Origin: Anaerolineaceae bacterium
GTDB lineage: Bacteria > Chloroflexota > Anaerolineae > Anaerolineales > E44-bin32
Length of the DNA: 62,151 bases
Assembly: GCA_020350285.1 (NCBI GenBank)
Contig: CP070708.1
Coordinates: 2,274,296 to 2,336,446 of the forward strand
Direction of reading: 5' to 3'
The position numbers were made by a program, and so were the translations under genes. The notes under the pieces are model-generated. The model saw nothing but the letters and a program-made list of their open reading frames with translations. It was not told the DNA's origin and made no database searches. Shown here one piece after another: positions 44,385 through 53,729 of this stretch. Each line of letters opens with the position of its first letter. Positions within the stretch are counted from its first letter, which is position 1.

Positions 44385-46187
44385 ATGTCGGATTCTGAAA
44401 TCATCACTCACGACATCATCATTGTGGGAGCAGGTTTAGCGGGCACGTGGGCGGCGATGACCGCAGGAGAAGAGAAGCTAGACATCGCGGTCCTTTCCAA
44501 GGTCCATCCCCTTCGATCCCACAGCGGCGCAGCGCAAGGCGGGATCGCGGCCGTGCTTAACAACGTTCGCCCCGTGGAGGGAACCGGACCGCGCGGTCCA
44601 CTCGAGCCCATTCCTCCAGGAGGCGAAGCGGTCGACAGCCTGGATCTGCATATGTTCGATACAATCAAAGGCTCCGACTGGCTTGGTGACCAAGATGCGA
44701 TCGAGATCATGATCTCCGAAGCGCCCGAAATTATTTATGCCTACGAACATATGGGGTGCGTTTTCAGTCGACTTCCTGACGGCCGTATAGCCCAACGGCG
44801 TTTCGGCGGTCACAGTGCCCCACGCGCGAACTACTCAGCTGACTATACCGGTCACGTCTTGCTTCATACGATCCACGAACAAGCACTGCGGCGCGGTGTG
44901 AAGTTTTACAGCGAGTGGTATTGCATGGATTTGATCGTGGAAGAGAACATATGCCGCGGCATCGTCGCCCTGGATATCCTCAACGGAAAGCTCTACACTA
45001 TGAGAGCCAAAGCTGTGATGTTCGGTACTGGAGGGTATGGACGTGCCTGGAAGATCACCTCCAACGCATTGGCCAACACCGGCGATGGCGTAGCCATCAG
45101 CTACAACGCCGGTGTTCCGCTCATGGACATGGAGTTTGTCCAATTCCACCCAACTGGCCTCTACCAAAAAGGTATCTTGATGACCGAGGCGTGTCGAGGC
45201 GAGGGCGGGTATTTGGTCAACAGTACTGACGAACGATTCATGGAACGGTACGCACCGGATAAGATGGAGTTGGCGCCGCGCGACCTGGTCAGCCGCGCCG
45301 AGCAAATGGAAATTGAGGAGGGTCGAGGTATTGGCCCCGATTCTCAAGGCTTGTATTTAGATATGAGACACCTAGGGGAGCAAAAAATCTGCGAACGTTT
45401 ACCTCAGGTTCGTGACCTGGCCATAAAGTTCGCTGGCGTAGACATGATTGATGCGCCCGTGCCCATTCAGCCCACGGCACACTACAGCATGGGCGGCATC
45501 CCCGCCGACTCGAATGGTCAGGTCATTGCAGATGCCGATGGTACACATATCCTCGGCTTTTTCGCGGCAGGTGAATGCGCATGCATCAGTGTGCACGGAG
45601 CCAATCGACTTGGCACGAACAGCCTCCTAGGCGCATCCGTTTTCGGTAGACGAGCCGGCCGCGCTATGGCGGAATTCGTTAAAGATGGTGCCGATCTGCA
45701 GCCAATACACGATGATCCGTTACAGCGAAATCAAGAGCGAATCAAACACCTGATGGATGGAGATCCTGCGTCCAATAACCACGAGTCGGTGAGCCGAATC
45801 GCGGAAGAGCTCAAAGGCACAATGACCCAGAACTGTGGTATCTTCCGTGATGAAGAGAGACTTGCAAATGCGATGCGCAAGGTTAACGAATTACAGGAGC
45901 GGTACAAATCTGCACGCATCATGGACAAGAGTGGGCGCTTCAACACTGACCTTTTAGAGGCGATCGAAACAGACCACCTGCTCACCTTCAGCGAGGTGGT
46001 CGTTGCGAGTGGCATGGCTCGAACCGAAAGCCGTGGGGCTCACTACCGCACAGACTATCCCGCGCGGGACGATGAAGACTGGCTCAAGCACACCCTGGCA
46101 CATAAAGAAGAGGACAAACCCAAGCTCAGCTACAAATCGGTCAACATAGACTGGGAGAAGTTTCCGCCACAAGAGCGGAAATACTGA
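44385..46187 (+). CDS. sdhA: Succinate dehydrogenase/fumarate reductase flavoprotein subunit
   Basis: The catalytic FAD subunit interconverting succinate and fumarate, 600 residues. Features are the FAD dinucleotide motif [11 protein letters not shown], the FAD-attachment region [16 protein letters not shown] (His for covalent FAD), the substrate residues in FHPTGLY, RDLVSRA and [10 protein letters not shown], and [12 protein letters not shown] near the C-terminal FAD loop. An ATG at 44385 is preferred to the GTG at 44379 because the GGAG site (44371-44374) has better spacing. It leads the sdhA-sdhB-sdhC-sdhD operon; 18 bp separate it from sdhB. Confidence 0.93.
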   Translation: MSDSEIITHDIIIVGAGLAGTWAAMTAGEEKLDIAVLSKVHPLRSHSGAAQGGIAAVLNNVRPVEGTGPRGPLEPIPPGGEAVDSLDLHMFDTIKGSDWLGDQDAIEIMISEAPEIIYAYEHMGCVFSRLPDGRIAQRRFGGHSAPRANYSADYTGHVLLHTIHEQALRRGVKFYSEWYCMDLIVEENICRGIVALDILNGKLYTMRAKAVMFGTGGYGRAWKITSNALANTGDGVAISYNAGVPLMDMEFVQFHPTGLYQKGILMTEACRGEGGYLVNSTDERFMERYAPDKMELAPRDLVSRAEQMEIEEGRGIGPDSQGLYLDMRHLGEQKICERLPQVRDLAIKFAGVDMIDAPVPIQPTAHYSMGGIPADSNGQVIADADGTHILGFFAAGECACISVHGANRLGTNSLLGASVFGRRAGRAMAEFVKDGADLQPIHDDPLQRNQERIKHLMDGDPASNNHESVSRIAEELKGTMTQNCGIFRDEERLANAMRKVNELQERYKSARIMDKSGRFNTDLLEAIETDHLLTFSEVVVASGMARTESRGAHYRTDYPARDDEDWLKHTLAHKEEDKPKLSYKSVNIDWEKFPPQERKY

Positions 46188-46205
46188 CCAAAACGAGGAA
46201 ATCAT

Positions 46206-47015
46206 ATGGCTAATTGTTCTTTTGAGGGACAGAGCGTAACAGTCCGTATCCAGCGTTTCAATCCAGAGGTTGACAAAAAGCCTCGCCTCAAAGAATTCGT
46301 TATTACCTTAGAACCAGGAACCACCATCCTAGATGCGCTGAGAGAGATCAAGAACGAACAGGATGGCAGCCTTACATACCGCCGCTCATGTCGTCACGCG
46401 ATCTGTGGTAGCTGCGCCATGAACGTCAACGGAAAGAACATGTTGGCCTGTAACCAGCCGCTTAAGGACCACCTCGATCGTAAGGGACGAATTACCATCC
46501 GGCCGTTACCTTACCAACCTATCATCAAAGATCTGGTCGTGGACCGCTCCGTTTTCTGGGGACAATACCAGCGCGTTAAACCTTGGCTTATCCCTCCGCG
46601 GGATGTCCCGGAGAAGGAGTTCTGCATGAGCCCCGAGGAGGTCGAAGCGTTAAAAAACGCCGAAAAGTGCATCATGTGTGGTGCCTGTTATGCTTCCTGC
46701 CAGGTGATCGGTCTCAACAAGCGATACATCGGTCCCCATGCCCTGCTCAAGGCGTTTCAGAGGATTTTGGATCCGCGCGATAGTGCCCCGGGTGAGCGTC
46801 TGGCTGATGTAGCAGGTGATGACGGGGTTTTCCGTTGCCACACCATTTTCAATTGCATCGACGCATGTCCGAAGGAGTTGAACCCGACACAAGCGATCGA
46901 GACCCTGCGTAAACTTGCCCAAAAGCGACAGGCTTTTGATGCGCAGCGAAGAGAACGACAGAAATCGCTCATCAACTCAGCCCCTATTATGTCCGCAGAA
47001 CGGCCAGGGGTTTAA
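46206..47015 (+). CDS. sdhB: Succinate dehydrogenase/fumarate reductase iron-sulfur subunit
   Basis: The 269-residue electron-transfer subunit. It has the plant-type [2Fe-2S] motif SCRHAICGSCAMNVNGKNML (CxxxxC-x2-C), then CIMCGACYASC for [4Fe-4S] and CHTIFNCIDACP for the [3Fe-4S]/second site. It passes electrons from sdhA's FAD to the membrane quinone site. Positioned between sdhA and the two small membrane-anchor genes, 30 bp from the latter, it fits a four-gene operon. Confidence 0.94.
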   Translation: MANCSFEGQSVTVRIQRFNPEVDKKPRLKEFVITLEPGTTILDALREIKNEQDGSLTYRRSCRHAICGSCAMNVNGKNMLACNQPLKDHLDRKGRITIRPLPYQPIIKDLVVDRSVFWGQYQRVKPWLIPPRDVPEKEFCMSPEEVEALKNAEKCIMCGACYASCQVIGLNKRYIGPHALLKAFQRILDPRDSAPGERLADVAGDDGVFRCHTIFNCIDACPKELNPTQAIETLRKLAQKRQAFDAQRRERQKSLINSAPIMSAERPGV

Positions 47016-47051
47016 GACTTGAAGTGAGGTTAACCAGGAGGGAGCTTGCAT

Positions 47052-47402
47052 ATGTACAAGAGCACCGGTTTCATCAGCTTTTTCCTTCGCCGTTTCACCG
47101 GCCTCGTGCTGGTGCTTTACTTGGGCGTGCACATGTGGGTGATCGGCGCCGCCACCAAAGGGGCCGAGACGTTTAATGCCCGTTTGGAAGTCTTTGAATC
47201 GCCCGTCCTCAAAATTCTTGAAATTCTACTCCTAGCAGCGGTCCTCTACCACGGATTTGATGGCATCCGCTTAATTATCGTGCACTACTTCGATGTAACC
47301 GATTATCGGAAGAGCCTGTTCTACGCAGCCTTCGCCATTTCTGCGCTTCTGACCATTGTCGGGGGTATACCATTGGTTCTGTACGCATTGGGAACACTGT
47401 AA
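47052..47402 (+). CDS. sdhC: Succinate dehydrogenase cytochrome b subunit
   Basis: A 116-residue membrane anchor with three hydrophobic helices. Histidines in GVHMWVIG and in LYHGFDGIRLI, the latter including the helix-2 motif H-x-x-D/G, are the probable haem b ligands. The ATG at 47052 is preferred to an in-frame TTG at 47046 because CAGGAGGG lies at a proper distance upstream. It docks sdhAB to the membrane and shapes the quinone site together with sdhD 13 bp downstream. Confidence 0.88.
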   Translation: MYKSTGFISFFLRRFTGLVLVLYLGVHMWVIGAATKGAETFNARLEVFESPVLKILEILLLAAVLYHGFDGIRLIIVHYFDVTDYRKSLFYAAFAISALLTIVGGIPLVLYALGTL

Positions 47403-47415
47403 ATAGGAGGACTTA

Positions 47416-47760
47416 ATGCGTATCTTCATAATTCAACGCCTCAGCGCAATAGCACTCGTCGTCTTCTTGTCCCTTCATATGATTGTGGTCCACTATCCAC
47501 CTGGCCACTTGGATTTCAGTCGCGTCCTCGAGCGTTTGGCTGATCCCTTCTGGAAAGCGATCGATATCGCCTTTCTGTTCTCCGTTCTGCTTCATGCATT
47601 GGCAGGGACCTATGCAGTGCTGACGGATATTGAAAGGGTGACCCCTCTGAAACGAATCCTTGCAGGAGTTTTGGTCGTATTAGGGATCATCGGCGCAGTC
47701 TACGGTACATATACCGTTCTCTCGTTCCAGCCGCCTGCGAGTATGTTGATCGTTCACTAG
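47416..47760 (+). CDS. sdhD: Succinate dehydrogenase membrane anchor subunit
   Basis: A 114-residue protein with three hydrophobic helices. It has histidines in LSLHMIVVHYP and in SVLLHALAGTY that could bind a haem or quinone, complementing the sdhC histidines. It follows sdhC by 13 bp with an AGGAGG ribosome site, and is closed by a hairpin at 47825-47852. The order A-B-C-D differs from the sdhCDAB order of many proteobacteria. Confidence 0.85.
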   Translation: MRIFIIQRLSAIALVVFLSLHMIVVHYPPGHLDFSRVLERLADPFWKAIDIAFLFSVLLHALAGTYAVLTDIERVTPLKRILAGVLVVLGIIGAVYGTYTVLSFQPPASMLIVH

Positions 47761-47824
47761 ACCATCAAGACGCTGAGATCAAGCCCTTCGCAAAGAAAGC
47801 GCTTGTAGAAAGACGAAATGATAA

Positions 47825-47852
47825 CTGTCCCGTGTCTGAAGACACGGGACAG
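47825..47852 (+). terminator. Hairpin after sdhD
   Basis: Perfect 12-bp stem CTGTCCCGTGTC (47825-47836) and GACACGGGACAG (47841-47852) with a TGAA tetraloop, followed by ATTATTTA. It closes the sdh operon and lies convergent with the DUF885 gene. Confidence 0.8.
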
Positions 47853-47944
47853 ATTATTTACCGGTGGTTGAATCGCCCTGAGTCTGGATTGTCCTGTCTA
47901 TTATGAGCTTATCGAAGGGATATCCAAGGTCTGCCGCGAGGCGA

Positions 47945-49873
47945 TCACTCGTTTAACTGCTCGGCGATGTAATCATCCACCACGCGCTCGAGGATCTCCA
48001 ACGGCATGGCGCCGTTCCCTAGAATCAGATTGTGGAATTCCTTGATATCAAAGTCATCGCCCAGGGCTTGCACGGCTCGCTCTCGCAACTCCAAGATTTT
48101 AAGCATGCCAATCTTATACGCGGTCGCCTGGCCGGGCCAGACGATGTAACGCTCGACCTCCCTCGTCATGTCCATTCGTGAGCGTCCCACATTATCAACC
48201 ATGTAATCTATCGCCTCTTCGCGGGACCAGCCTTTGGCGTGAATGCCCGTGTCTACAACCAAGCGCGCGGCGCGGAACAATTCATCTTGTAGACGACCTA
48301 GATTTCCATAAGGATCATCATCGTAAAACCCGGCATCCCAGGCAAGATATTCCGCGTAGAGCGCCCACCCCTCTGCATAGGATGTGTAATTGATCCCTGT
48401 CCTGAATGAGGGGATCCCCGTCAACTCCTGTTGAATGGCGATCTGGAAGTGATGACCTGGGATGGCTTCGTGGTAGGCCAGGGTGGGCATCCTGTAGCGA
48501 GGAACGTTGACATCGGTCATGTTCACATAAAACATGCCCGGTCGAGAGCCATCCAATGAGGGAGAGACATAATACGCTCCAGGGGCGTTTGGTGCGTAGA
48601 CTGGCTCAACGACGACATCCGCTTTGGGACGGAGATCAAACAAATCGAAGAGGTTTTGCTCAGCTTGGTCGATCAGGGTCTGGTATTCGTCTAGGACAGC
48701 TTGCCGGTCAGCATTGGTGCGCAAAGACATCGCACCACCGTAGAATGTCACTTGATTCATCTTCATCACCAGGTTGTCGCCGGTGATTCCCAGCTCGGTA
48801 AAAAGATCCTCCATCTCACCCTGGATACGCTCGACTTCCTGCAGTCCAAGCTCGTGAATTTCGTCGGCGGTCAAATCCAAGGTCGTATGGTGACTCAACC
48901 AGTAGGTGTAGGCAGCCTCTCCGTCGGGATGTTTCCAGAAACCGTCATCGTTATCAGCGGACACCAACAGGTTCCCGAAATAGGTATGAAGCTCATCATA
49001 GGCTGGGAGGACATTCCTCTCGATAGCCTGTTCAGCCTGGAGGCTTAGTTCTGATATCTGTTCGCTACTGATATTGCTTAGATCGGATAACTTAGCAACA
49101 AATTCTGTATAGAGTGAGAAATCATCCGCATCTTGTGAACGATACCAATCCAATTGCGAAAGCACGCGCTCGATCACAAATCTGGGCGGGGTGATGCCCT
49201 GGGCATTCTGTATCTGCAACCACTCAATTAATTGGTCGAATTTGGACGTGAACCCCTGGAGGCGGGAGATATAACCCTGCGCGTCCTCAAGATTGTGAAG
49301 AGGGTGGCGATCGGTCATGAATTCGATCAACATATTCTGTACACCCAACGTTTGGTTGACCGGGTAGTCATGGAACCTAAATGCTTCCCCGCGAAGCCAA
49401 TCCTCCAGGTACCATTCGAACAGATCGTAGGAAAGCTGCTGATCAGATGTAAGTTCAGCGCGGTCATAGGTGCGCAAGGCGTCCAGTTGATCCTGAAACA
49501 GTTGGTAGGTCTCAACTTGATATGCATCAGAGACATTCGTGAGTTGGTTGTTGTCCATGCCGAAAACACGATCCAATCCCAATTCGCTGATCAACTCGGG
49601 GTCTCGCGTGATCTGTGCGAAGAAAGCCTCTTCGAGGAACCCGTCAAAGGTGCTCGGGTCTGCCCCGAATTGCATCGTTGGGGAGTAAACAGGGGATGCT
49701 TGAGCTTCTTCGACCGATTTTGTGGCGACCTCCGTCACGATCGGACTTTGAGCCGAGCCACACCCATTCACAGTTAGGGCGATCAAGATAATCAGAAGCA
49801 CCTGCCATCTCACCCCCAAAAACAGATGAGGCGCAATGTTTTTTATGAAGTGAGAAAGAAAGGTCTTCGACAT
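47945..49873 (-). CDS. DUF885-family lipoprotein, probable zinc peptidase
   Basis: A 642-residue surface lipoprotein. The signal has a lipobox ending VNGC near residue 38. The C-terminal half contains YHEAIPGHHFQ, the HExxH-like (HEAxPGHH) zinc-binding pattern of DUF885 proteins, together with YTSYAEGWALYAEYLAW and a C-terminal helix. DUF885 proteins are thought to be metallopeptidase-like; the substrate is unknown. It immediately precedes (in expression order, follows) the methyltransferase-like gene with no gap. Confidence 0.88.
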   Translation of the reverse strand: MSKTFLSHFIKNIAPHLFLGVRWQVLLIILIALTVNGCGSAQSPIVTEVATKSVEEAQASPVYSPTMQFGADPSTFDGFLEEAFFAQITRDPELISELGLDRVFGMDNNQLTNVSDAYQVETYQLFQDQLDALRTYDRAELTSDQQLSYDLFEWYLEDWLRGEAFRFHDYPVNQTLGVQNMLIEFMTDRHPLHNLEDAQGYISRLQGFTSKFDQLIEWLQIQNAQGITPPRFVIERVLSQLDWYRSQDADDFSLYTEFVAKLSDLSNISSEQISELSLQAEQAIERNVLPAYDELHTYFGNLLVSADNDDGFWKHPDGEAAYTYWLSHHTTLDLTADEIHELGLQEVERIQGEMEDLFTELGITGDNLVMKMNQVTFYGGAMSLRTNADRQAVLDEYQTLIDQAEQNLFDLFDLRPKADVVVEPVYAPNAPGAYYVSPSLDGSRPGMFYVNMTDVNVPRYRMPTLAYHEAIPGHHFQIAIQQELTGIPSFRTGINYTSYAEGWALYAEYLAWDAGFYDDDPYGNLGRLQDELFRAARLVVDTGIHAKGWSREEAIDYMVDNVGRSRMDMTREVERYIVWPGQATAYKIGMLKILELRERAVQALGDDFDIKEFHNLILGNGAMPLEILERVVDDYIAEQLNE

Positions 49874-50533
49874 CTAGGGCTCCTTGTCTGAAGTCTCCGC
49901 AGTAGTTTTGTGATCTCGTCGCCTAACGCGTGGTATCCACCCTGGCACCTGTTGGCAATATCTCTCCCATTGCTCTCCAAATTCGGCGGCCAACGCTTGC
50001 TCTTCACGTTTTGCGCGGACCACCAAGCCTAAGAAAACAATGGCTAGAAACACGAACGTCCACATGCGATAGGTGAATAGGCCTCCGACAGAGGCTGCCA
50101 TTATGCCCAGATACATTGGGTGGCGCACGAAGGCAAAAGGGCCTTGTGTGACCAATTGATGATTGGCATACAAATGTGCACCCAAGCTGCTCGACACGTT
50201 GTACATCTTACCCAAAGTGAGGCGCGCCCACAGAACCAAAGTCAATCCAGAGAAGTAAAGTAACGCTCCAAACACCAGCATTAAGGTGTCGGTCAACGGT
50301 GTTAAGGAAAGTGGAAGTGGTCGCCAAAGGAGGAAACACGTTCCAAAGAAGAGGATACCGATGATGAGATAGACCGGCCACCTCAACATCCACTTCGCCA
50401 AGCCTGTCGATCTGCCCTTAGGTCTCCTCGTCCCCCGCCATAGTCCACATAGGACGACACCCAAGGTCCCGATTCCTGCTGCCGCTCCTACCAAACCCAC
50501 CCATCGTGCAAGGCTGTTCACAACTCTCCACAC
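49874..50533 (-). CDS. Isoprenylcysteine methyltransferase-like membrane protein
   Basis: A 219-residue protein with five or six helices and the C-terminal signature of the ICMT/phospholipid methyltransferase family: GPFAFVRHPMYLGIM, then the KREEQALAAEFGEQWERY tail. The family uses SAM to methylate lipid-like or small substrates, but many bacterial members are unassigned. Its stop codon abuts the start of the DUF885 lipoprotein gene (49874/49873), so the two are probably translated together. Confidence 0.85.
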   Translation of the reverse strand: MWRVVNSLARWVGLVGAAAGIGTLGVVLCGLWRGTRRPKGRSTGLAKWMLRWPVYLIIGILFFGTCFLLWRPLPLSLTPLTDTLMLVFGALLYFSGLTLVLWARLTLGKMYNVSSSLGAHLYANHQLVTQGPFAFVRHPMYLGIMAASVGGLFTYRMWTFVFLAIVFLGLVVRAKREEQALAAEFGEQWERYCQQVPGWIPRVRRRDHKTTAETSDKEP

Positions 50534-50610
50534 CTCAGAATCTCGTCCCTCGAGATGCTGCTTATCACGTCCACCTATACATACCTCACGATTGGCGCTT
50601 CAGTATCGGG

Positions 50611-51429
50611 TTATAGCTCGAGCAAGTTCTTGATCTTCGCAACCTCATCAGGGTAGTTCTTTACCAGTCTCTTCTTCTTCAGATTCTCCCTCAGGATCCA
50701 CTTGACGTCTTTGTCCTGAGATTCGATCTGTTGAGCCATGAATTGAAACCCCTCATGGGGAAGCGCGCTGACCACAACGCTCAAGGTATAACCCAGCGCC
50801 TTTCTCATCACTCTGAACGGCTCTGATCTTCGGTCCTGCGTTGCGATAACCTGGCTAAAGATCTCGCGATGAAAGCTCAAAGCCCACCTGGCCATTTCCT
50901 CATTCTTCAACAAAGATGGCATGGCCACTGTGGCAGCAACCGCCCTCATCTCAAGCCAATCCCCTTCATCAATCCACGCTTCCATCGTCGTCAAGGTGTC
51001 ATGTGCACGTGTCTCGGTCAATTTCTGAAGCCCCATCCGAACTGCTTCCCTCATCCTCCAGCGGGAATCCTTCGCAAGACCCCTCAGCATCACGATCGCT
51101 GGATCATAAAAAGTGGGGTGAGCCGAGCCCATCGAACCGATCCCAACCGCTCCACAGAAGGGTACGAACTCCTCCGGCGTGTTCACAGGCGCCTCTTCTG
51201 CTGTTAGCTCAAGCATGCTCACACATAGAGCCCAACACTTTTGACTATCCTTTTGGGCAATCTTCTCCAGCGCATCTGGAAAGGCACCCGCCAACTCCAA
51301 ATTCGCTCTACGACCAGGGAGTTTGCTGTTCGAGGTTAAATAATCCACCAGCTCCCGTTCCGAGCCCGTCTTGACAAACTGATCAAGCAGGTTCTCCAAA
51401 TCCCTCAGGTGAGCCTCCCTTTTACCCAT
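50611..51429 (-). CDS. HEAT-repeat (DNA alkylation repair-like) protein
   Basis: A 272-residue all-helical protein of HEAT-repeat type, as in AlkD-like proteins. Repeats are suggested by DPAIVMLRGLAKDSRWRMREAVRMGLQKL, split among helices, and DWLEMRAVAATVAMPSLL. The catalytic residues of AlkC/AlkD glycosylases are not evident, so a scaffold role is as likely. The start at 51429 (MGKREAHLRDLE) is supported by GGAGAGG just upstream, whereas the frame's earlier start at 51471 has none. It is the only gene in its stretch. Confidence 0.72.
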   Translation of the reverse strand: MGKREAHLRDLENLLDQFVKTGSERELVDYLTSNSKLPGRRANLELAGAFPDALEKIAQKDSQKCWALCVSMLELTAEEAPVNTPEEFVPFCGAVGIGSMGSAHPTFYDPAIVMLRGLAKDSRWRMREAVRMGLQKLTETRAHDTLTTMEAWIDEGDWLEMRAVAATVAMPSLLKNEEMARWALSFHREIFSQVIATQDRRSEPFRVMRKALGYTLSVVVSALPHEGFQFMAQQIESQDKDVKWILRENLKKKRLVKNYPDEVAKIKNLLEL

Positions 51430-51696
51430 GACATCCTCTCCGTCCCTGTCTACACTGTGGGAACGGTTCACGGTAGGTCAAGTTTCCAAGAAGTGAAAGG
51501 TTACACCCTGAGGCATTCACAGGGTGTCCAAGCAATGAGGTGTTATCAGCTTGGCCTTTATGCTTAATACATTTACAGAATACACTTCGGTTCATAGGCA
51601 GCTCGTAGATGCTCTTTTATACCTCCGTTATCTACGTCTGCTCGTATCCTAAAGATTTAAAGAACTATGCTGTTCAACGAGCCGGAGGAAAAAGCC

Positions 51697-52470
51697 CTAG
51701 GTTTCGAGGGCAGCTTGGATTGCCCGCAAGCGCGGTACCAGGAGATCAGCTTGATCGGCTATTCGGATTACACGGTCCAGGCGCACTGGGGCGCTGCGCC
51801 CCACACAAGGTTGATCAGGAAAGGAGGCAAAACCTTTTAGTGTTCTTCCCACCAGTTCCTCCCCGGGAAGTTGAGTCCCGGTCAGCCAATCCTGGATCTC
51901 GAGCAATTCACCCGCCACCTCCCTGGTTAGATCCTGGTGCTTCTCGATCAAATCGCCCAATGTGCCCCCCGTCACCAATCCTGTGATGTTCATCGTCAGG
52001 ATGTGAAGGTTTTTGTGGACCAACTCATTGAGGAGTTCTTCAAGGGTGTCAACCCTTCGAGTCTGGATATCGAGAGCGCCCAACGCTGACTCGATCAACT
52101 CGGCCTTTGGGCCATAGACGGGCGAGGGGAAGCTCGGCTTCACATCGATCCCCTTCTTCTTTTCAAACCAGACAACGATGATCGTCGGATGCGACAGATC
52201 GTGAACCTCCCAGTCCCTAGGAAGCAGCTCATTCTGTAGCAACGCCACTCGGTCTTTCCAATGAACCGGTATCGTCTCCAGCACCGGGTGAAGGTCAGGC
52301 TCTCCCACCGCGATCAGGATCAGGGTTGGCTCAGGGATCAACCGCGCCTCTTCCCCTAGATCCATCCCGCGCGTGATGGGGTATACAGGATGGCCAATGC
52401 TTAAGAAGCCGCGTGCGAAAACACCGCCCAACTCCCCTACACCGATGATGACCACGGGCTCCTTCATCAT
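51697..52470 (-). CDS. NAD(P)-binding protein, ketopantoate-reductase-like N-terminus
   Basis: A 257-residue protein. A Rossmann start IIGVGELGGVFARGF (8-22) with the GxGxxG-type turn is visible, and a helical C-terminal half follows (HKNLHILTMNITGLVTGGTLGD). The middle has LILIAVGEPDLH and LLQNELLPRDW. It resembles 2-dehydropantoate 2-reductase/6-phosphogluconate-like dehydrogenases, but the catalytic Lys and Glu set is not clear, so I leave the reaction open. It lies alone. Confidence 0.65.
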   Translation of the reverse strand: MMKEPVVIIGVGELGGVFARGFLSIGHPVYPITRGMDLGEEARLIPEPTLILIAVGEPDLHPVLETIPVHWKDRVALLQNELLPRDWEVHDLSHPTIIVVWFEKKKGIDVKPSFPSPVYGPKAELIESALGALDIQTRRVDTLEELLNELVHKNLHILTMNITGLVTGGTLGDLIEKHQDLTREVAGELLEIQDWLTGTQLPGEELVGRTLKGFASFPDQPCVGRSAPVRLDRVIRIADQADLLVPRLRAIQAALET

Positions 52471-52564
52471 GGATCTCCTCTCAAAGAATAGCTTCGGTCT
52501 CGATTATACCCAGTAGTCTGTCTTGATGAGGGGGCGGAACCCGTTATGGATCGAAGACTCGTAG

Positions 52565-52616
52565 CGACGCCCTGGTAGGGCGTCGTGGAGGTGCTGGACG
52601 CCCCGATGGGGCGTCC
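52565..52616. repeat. Paired perfect hairpins, CGACGCCC and GGACGCCCC types
   Basis: CGACGCCC (52565-52572) with GGGCGTCG (52578-52585), loop TGGTA; then GGACGCCCC (52596-52604) with GGGGCGTCC (52608-52616), loop GAT. They share the same core. The remaining 52471-52894 spacer carries no gene that I support. Confidence 0.75.
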
Positions 52617-52894
52617 CTACGATTTATCTGAGGATGCTTATCTGAAGAAGATCAGCTTATGTCCACTTTCCACAAAATTTGGAGCAGAGCCAAAATTTTA
52701 ACATCATAGACCGTGCCGCAATGACTATGATTACAGATGTTTTTTTATTGAGAGATACTTTTAGGGAAAGGTGGAAACAACGAGGGATAAATAATCTAAG
52801 CGGAAGTTATTATCTTTTCTTCACTCTATTTACTACCCAACTCAGCGTCGATCAACAAGCCTTACATTGCGGAAATGTCATTAGAGGTTGCGAC

Positions 52895-53065
52895 TCAGAC
52901 TCTCTCAAGAGAGTTATTCACGGCATCAAAAGCGCGTTCAATCGCCTCATCGATCCAGGTCTCGTCCGCTTGCGCGGTATCTCGTTCGTTTAACGCCAGG
53001 TATAGTGCTGTAAGGCCAACACCGAGAAAAACACCGAGTATCACGCCCACATATAGGAATTTCAT
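52895..53065 (-). CDS. 56-residue single-helix membrane protein
   Basis: A small ORF with good coding signs: an AGAGGTGG ribosome site 5 bases before the ATG at 53065, an N-terminal transmembrane helix (FLYVGVILGVFLGVGLTALYLAL) split over residues 3-25, and an acidic amphipathic helix (DETWIDEAIERAFDAVNNSLERV) after it. It ends at TGA 52895-52897. It has no recognisable family, and no neighbouring operon partner. A longer plus-strand frame over the same bases is less convincing. Confidence 0.6.
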   Translation of the reverse strand: MKFLYVGVILGVFLGVGLTALYLALNERDTAQADETWIDEAIERAFDAVNNSLERV

Positions 53066-53171
53066 AAGCCACCTCTTTCTTCGGCTCGGGCACCGACCAC
53101 AAGATGCGCTACCATGGTACGGTGATTGGCTCTCGTTTCACTTTGCAATCACCTTACAGAATGGTTAGGCC

Positions 53172-53265
53172 TTAGGTTAATTGCTGACGATAGGAGATAA
53201 ACAGGCGTAGAGCTACAAGGACCAAGCTGCAATCCACAAACCCCAAGTCGTAAGATGCATATTGC
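53172..53265 (-). pseudogene. Possible remnant of a PIN-domain (VapC-like) gene
   Basis: On the minus strand the frame ending at TAA 53172 reads YASYDLGFVDCSLVLVALRLF, which matches the C-terminal PIN-domain pattern Y-x-x-L-x-L-G-x-V-D-A-S-L-V-A-L-A-E-R-L. Upstream the frame runs into the REP hairpin at 53272-53304 and has no PIN N-terminus, so only a piece is left. Confidence 0.35.
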
Positions 53266-53271
53266 TGAATC

Positions 53272-53304
53272 ACCTCCCCGCGAGCGTAAAGCTCGCGGGG
53301 AGGT
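53272..53304. repeat. Perfect 14-bp hairpin, CTCCCCGCGAGC type
   Basis: ACCTCCCCGCGAGC (53272-53285) and GCTCGCGGGGAGGT (53291-53304), loop GTAAA. It shares its core with the hairpin at 11614-11646. The remainder of 53066-53675 contains only the PIN remnant and no other gene. Confidence 0.8.
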
Positions 53305-53675
53305 AGCAGTTGAACATCCTTCTTAAAGATGTAGGGGCAATTCATGCCGTCTCGAACCCCGTTCGGGGTGAGACGGCCGGTAAGCTCCCCTCTCTGGACC
53401 ACTCAATGGAATTGTATGGAGGCTTGGTTTCCATGGGACAAGGCACCAAGGATCACCTGTCCTCTTGGCCAGGAAAAAAAACCGCCCTTGCACCTGGTTT
53501 GACCTCCCCTCCTTGCGGATGATTCCAGACAGCGCTGCGACTATTGTATTCATGAGTGGGAGGTGTGGATTGTAAGGTGGTTGCAAACTTCAATCATGCC
53601 CCTCCTAACATACAATGTGATTGAAGAATGATTTGTAGGAGATCAAAAATCGAAGCGGGAGCGCAAGGAGGACCA

Positions 53676-53729
53676 ATGACTGTCGGCGCAGATTGGTCCC
53701 CCGGATCGCCCAGGAGCCCATCACAATGA
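53676..53729 (+). CDS. 17-codon leader ORF coupled to a small membrane protein
   Basis: ATG at 53676, preceded by a strong AAGGAGGACC ribosome site, reads 17 codons to TGA at 53727-53729. That TGA overlaps the ATG (53726) of the following ORF as ATGA. The peptide is Ser/Pro-rich and has no amino-acid run typical of an attenuator. A coupling or leader role is inferred. Confidence 0.4.
   Translation: MTVGADWSPGSPRSPSQ

Noticed and set aside
52679..52993. Plus-strand 104-residue frame
   Set aside because: No ribosome site, no protein-like pattern, and it overlaps the better minus-strand 56-residue gene.
53323..53586. 87-residue minus-strand frame in the 53.3-53.6 kb spacer
   Set aside because: Crosses repeat sequence, has no ribosome site and low-complexity wording without homology that I recognise.
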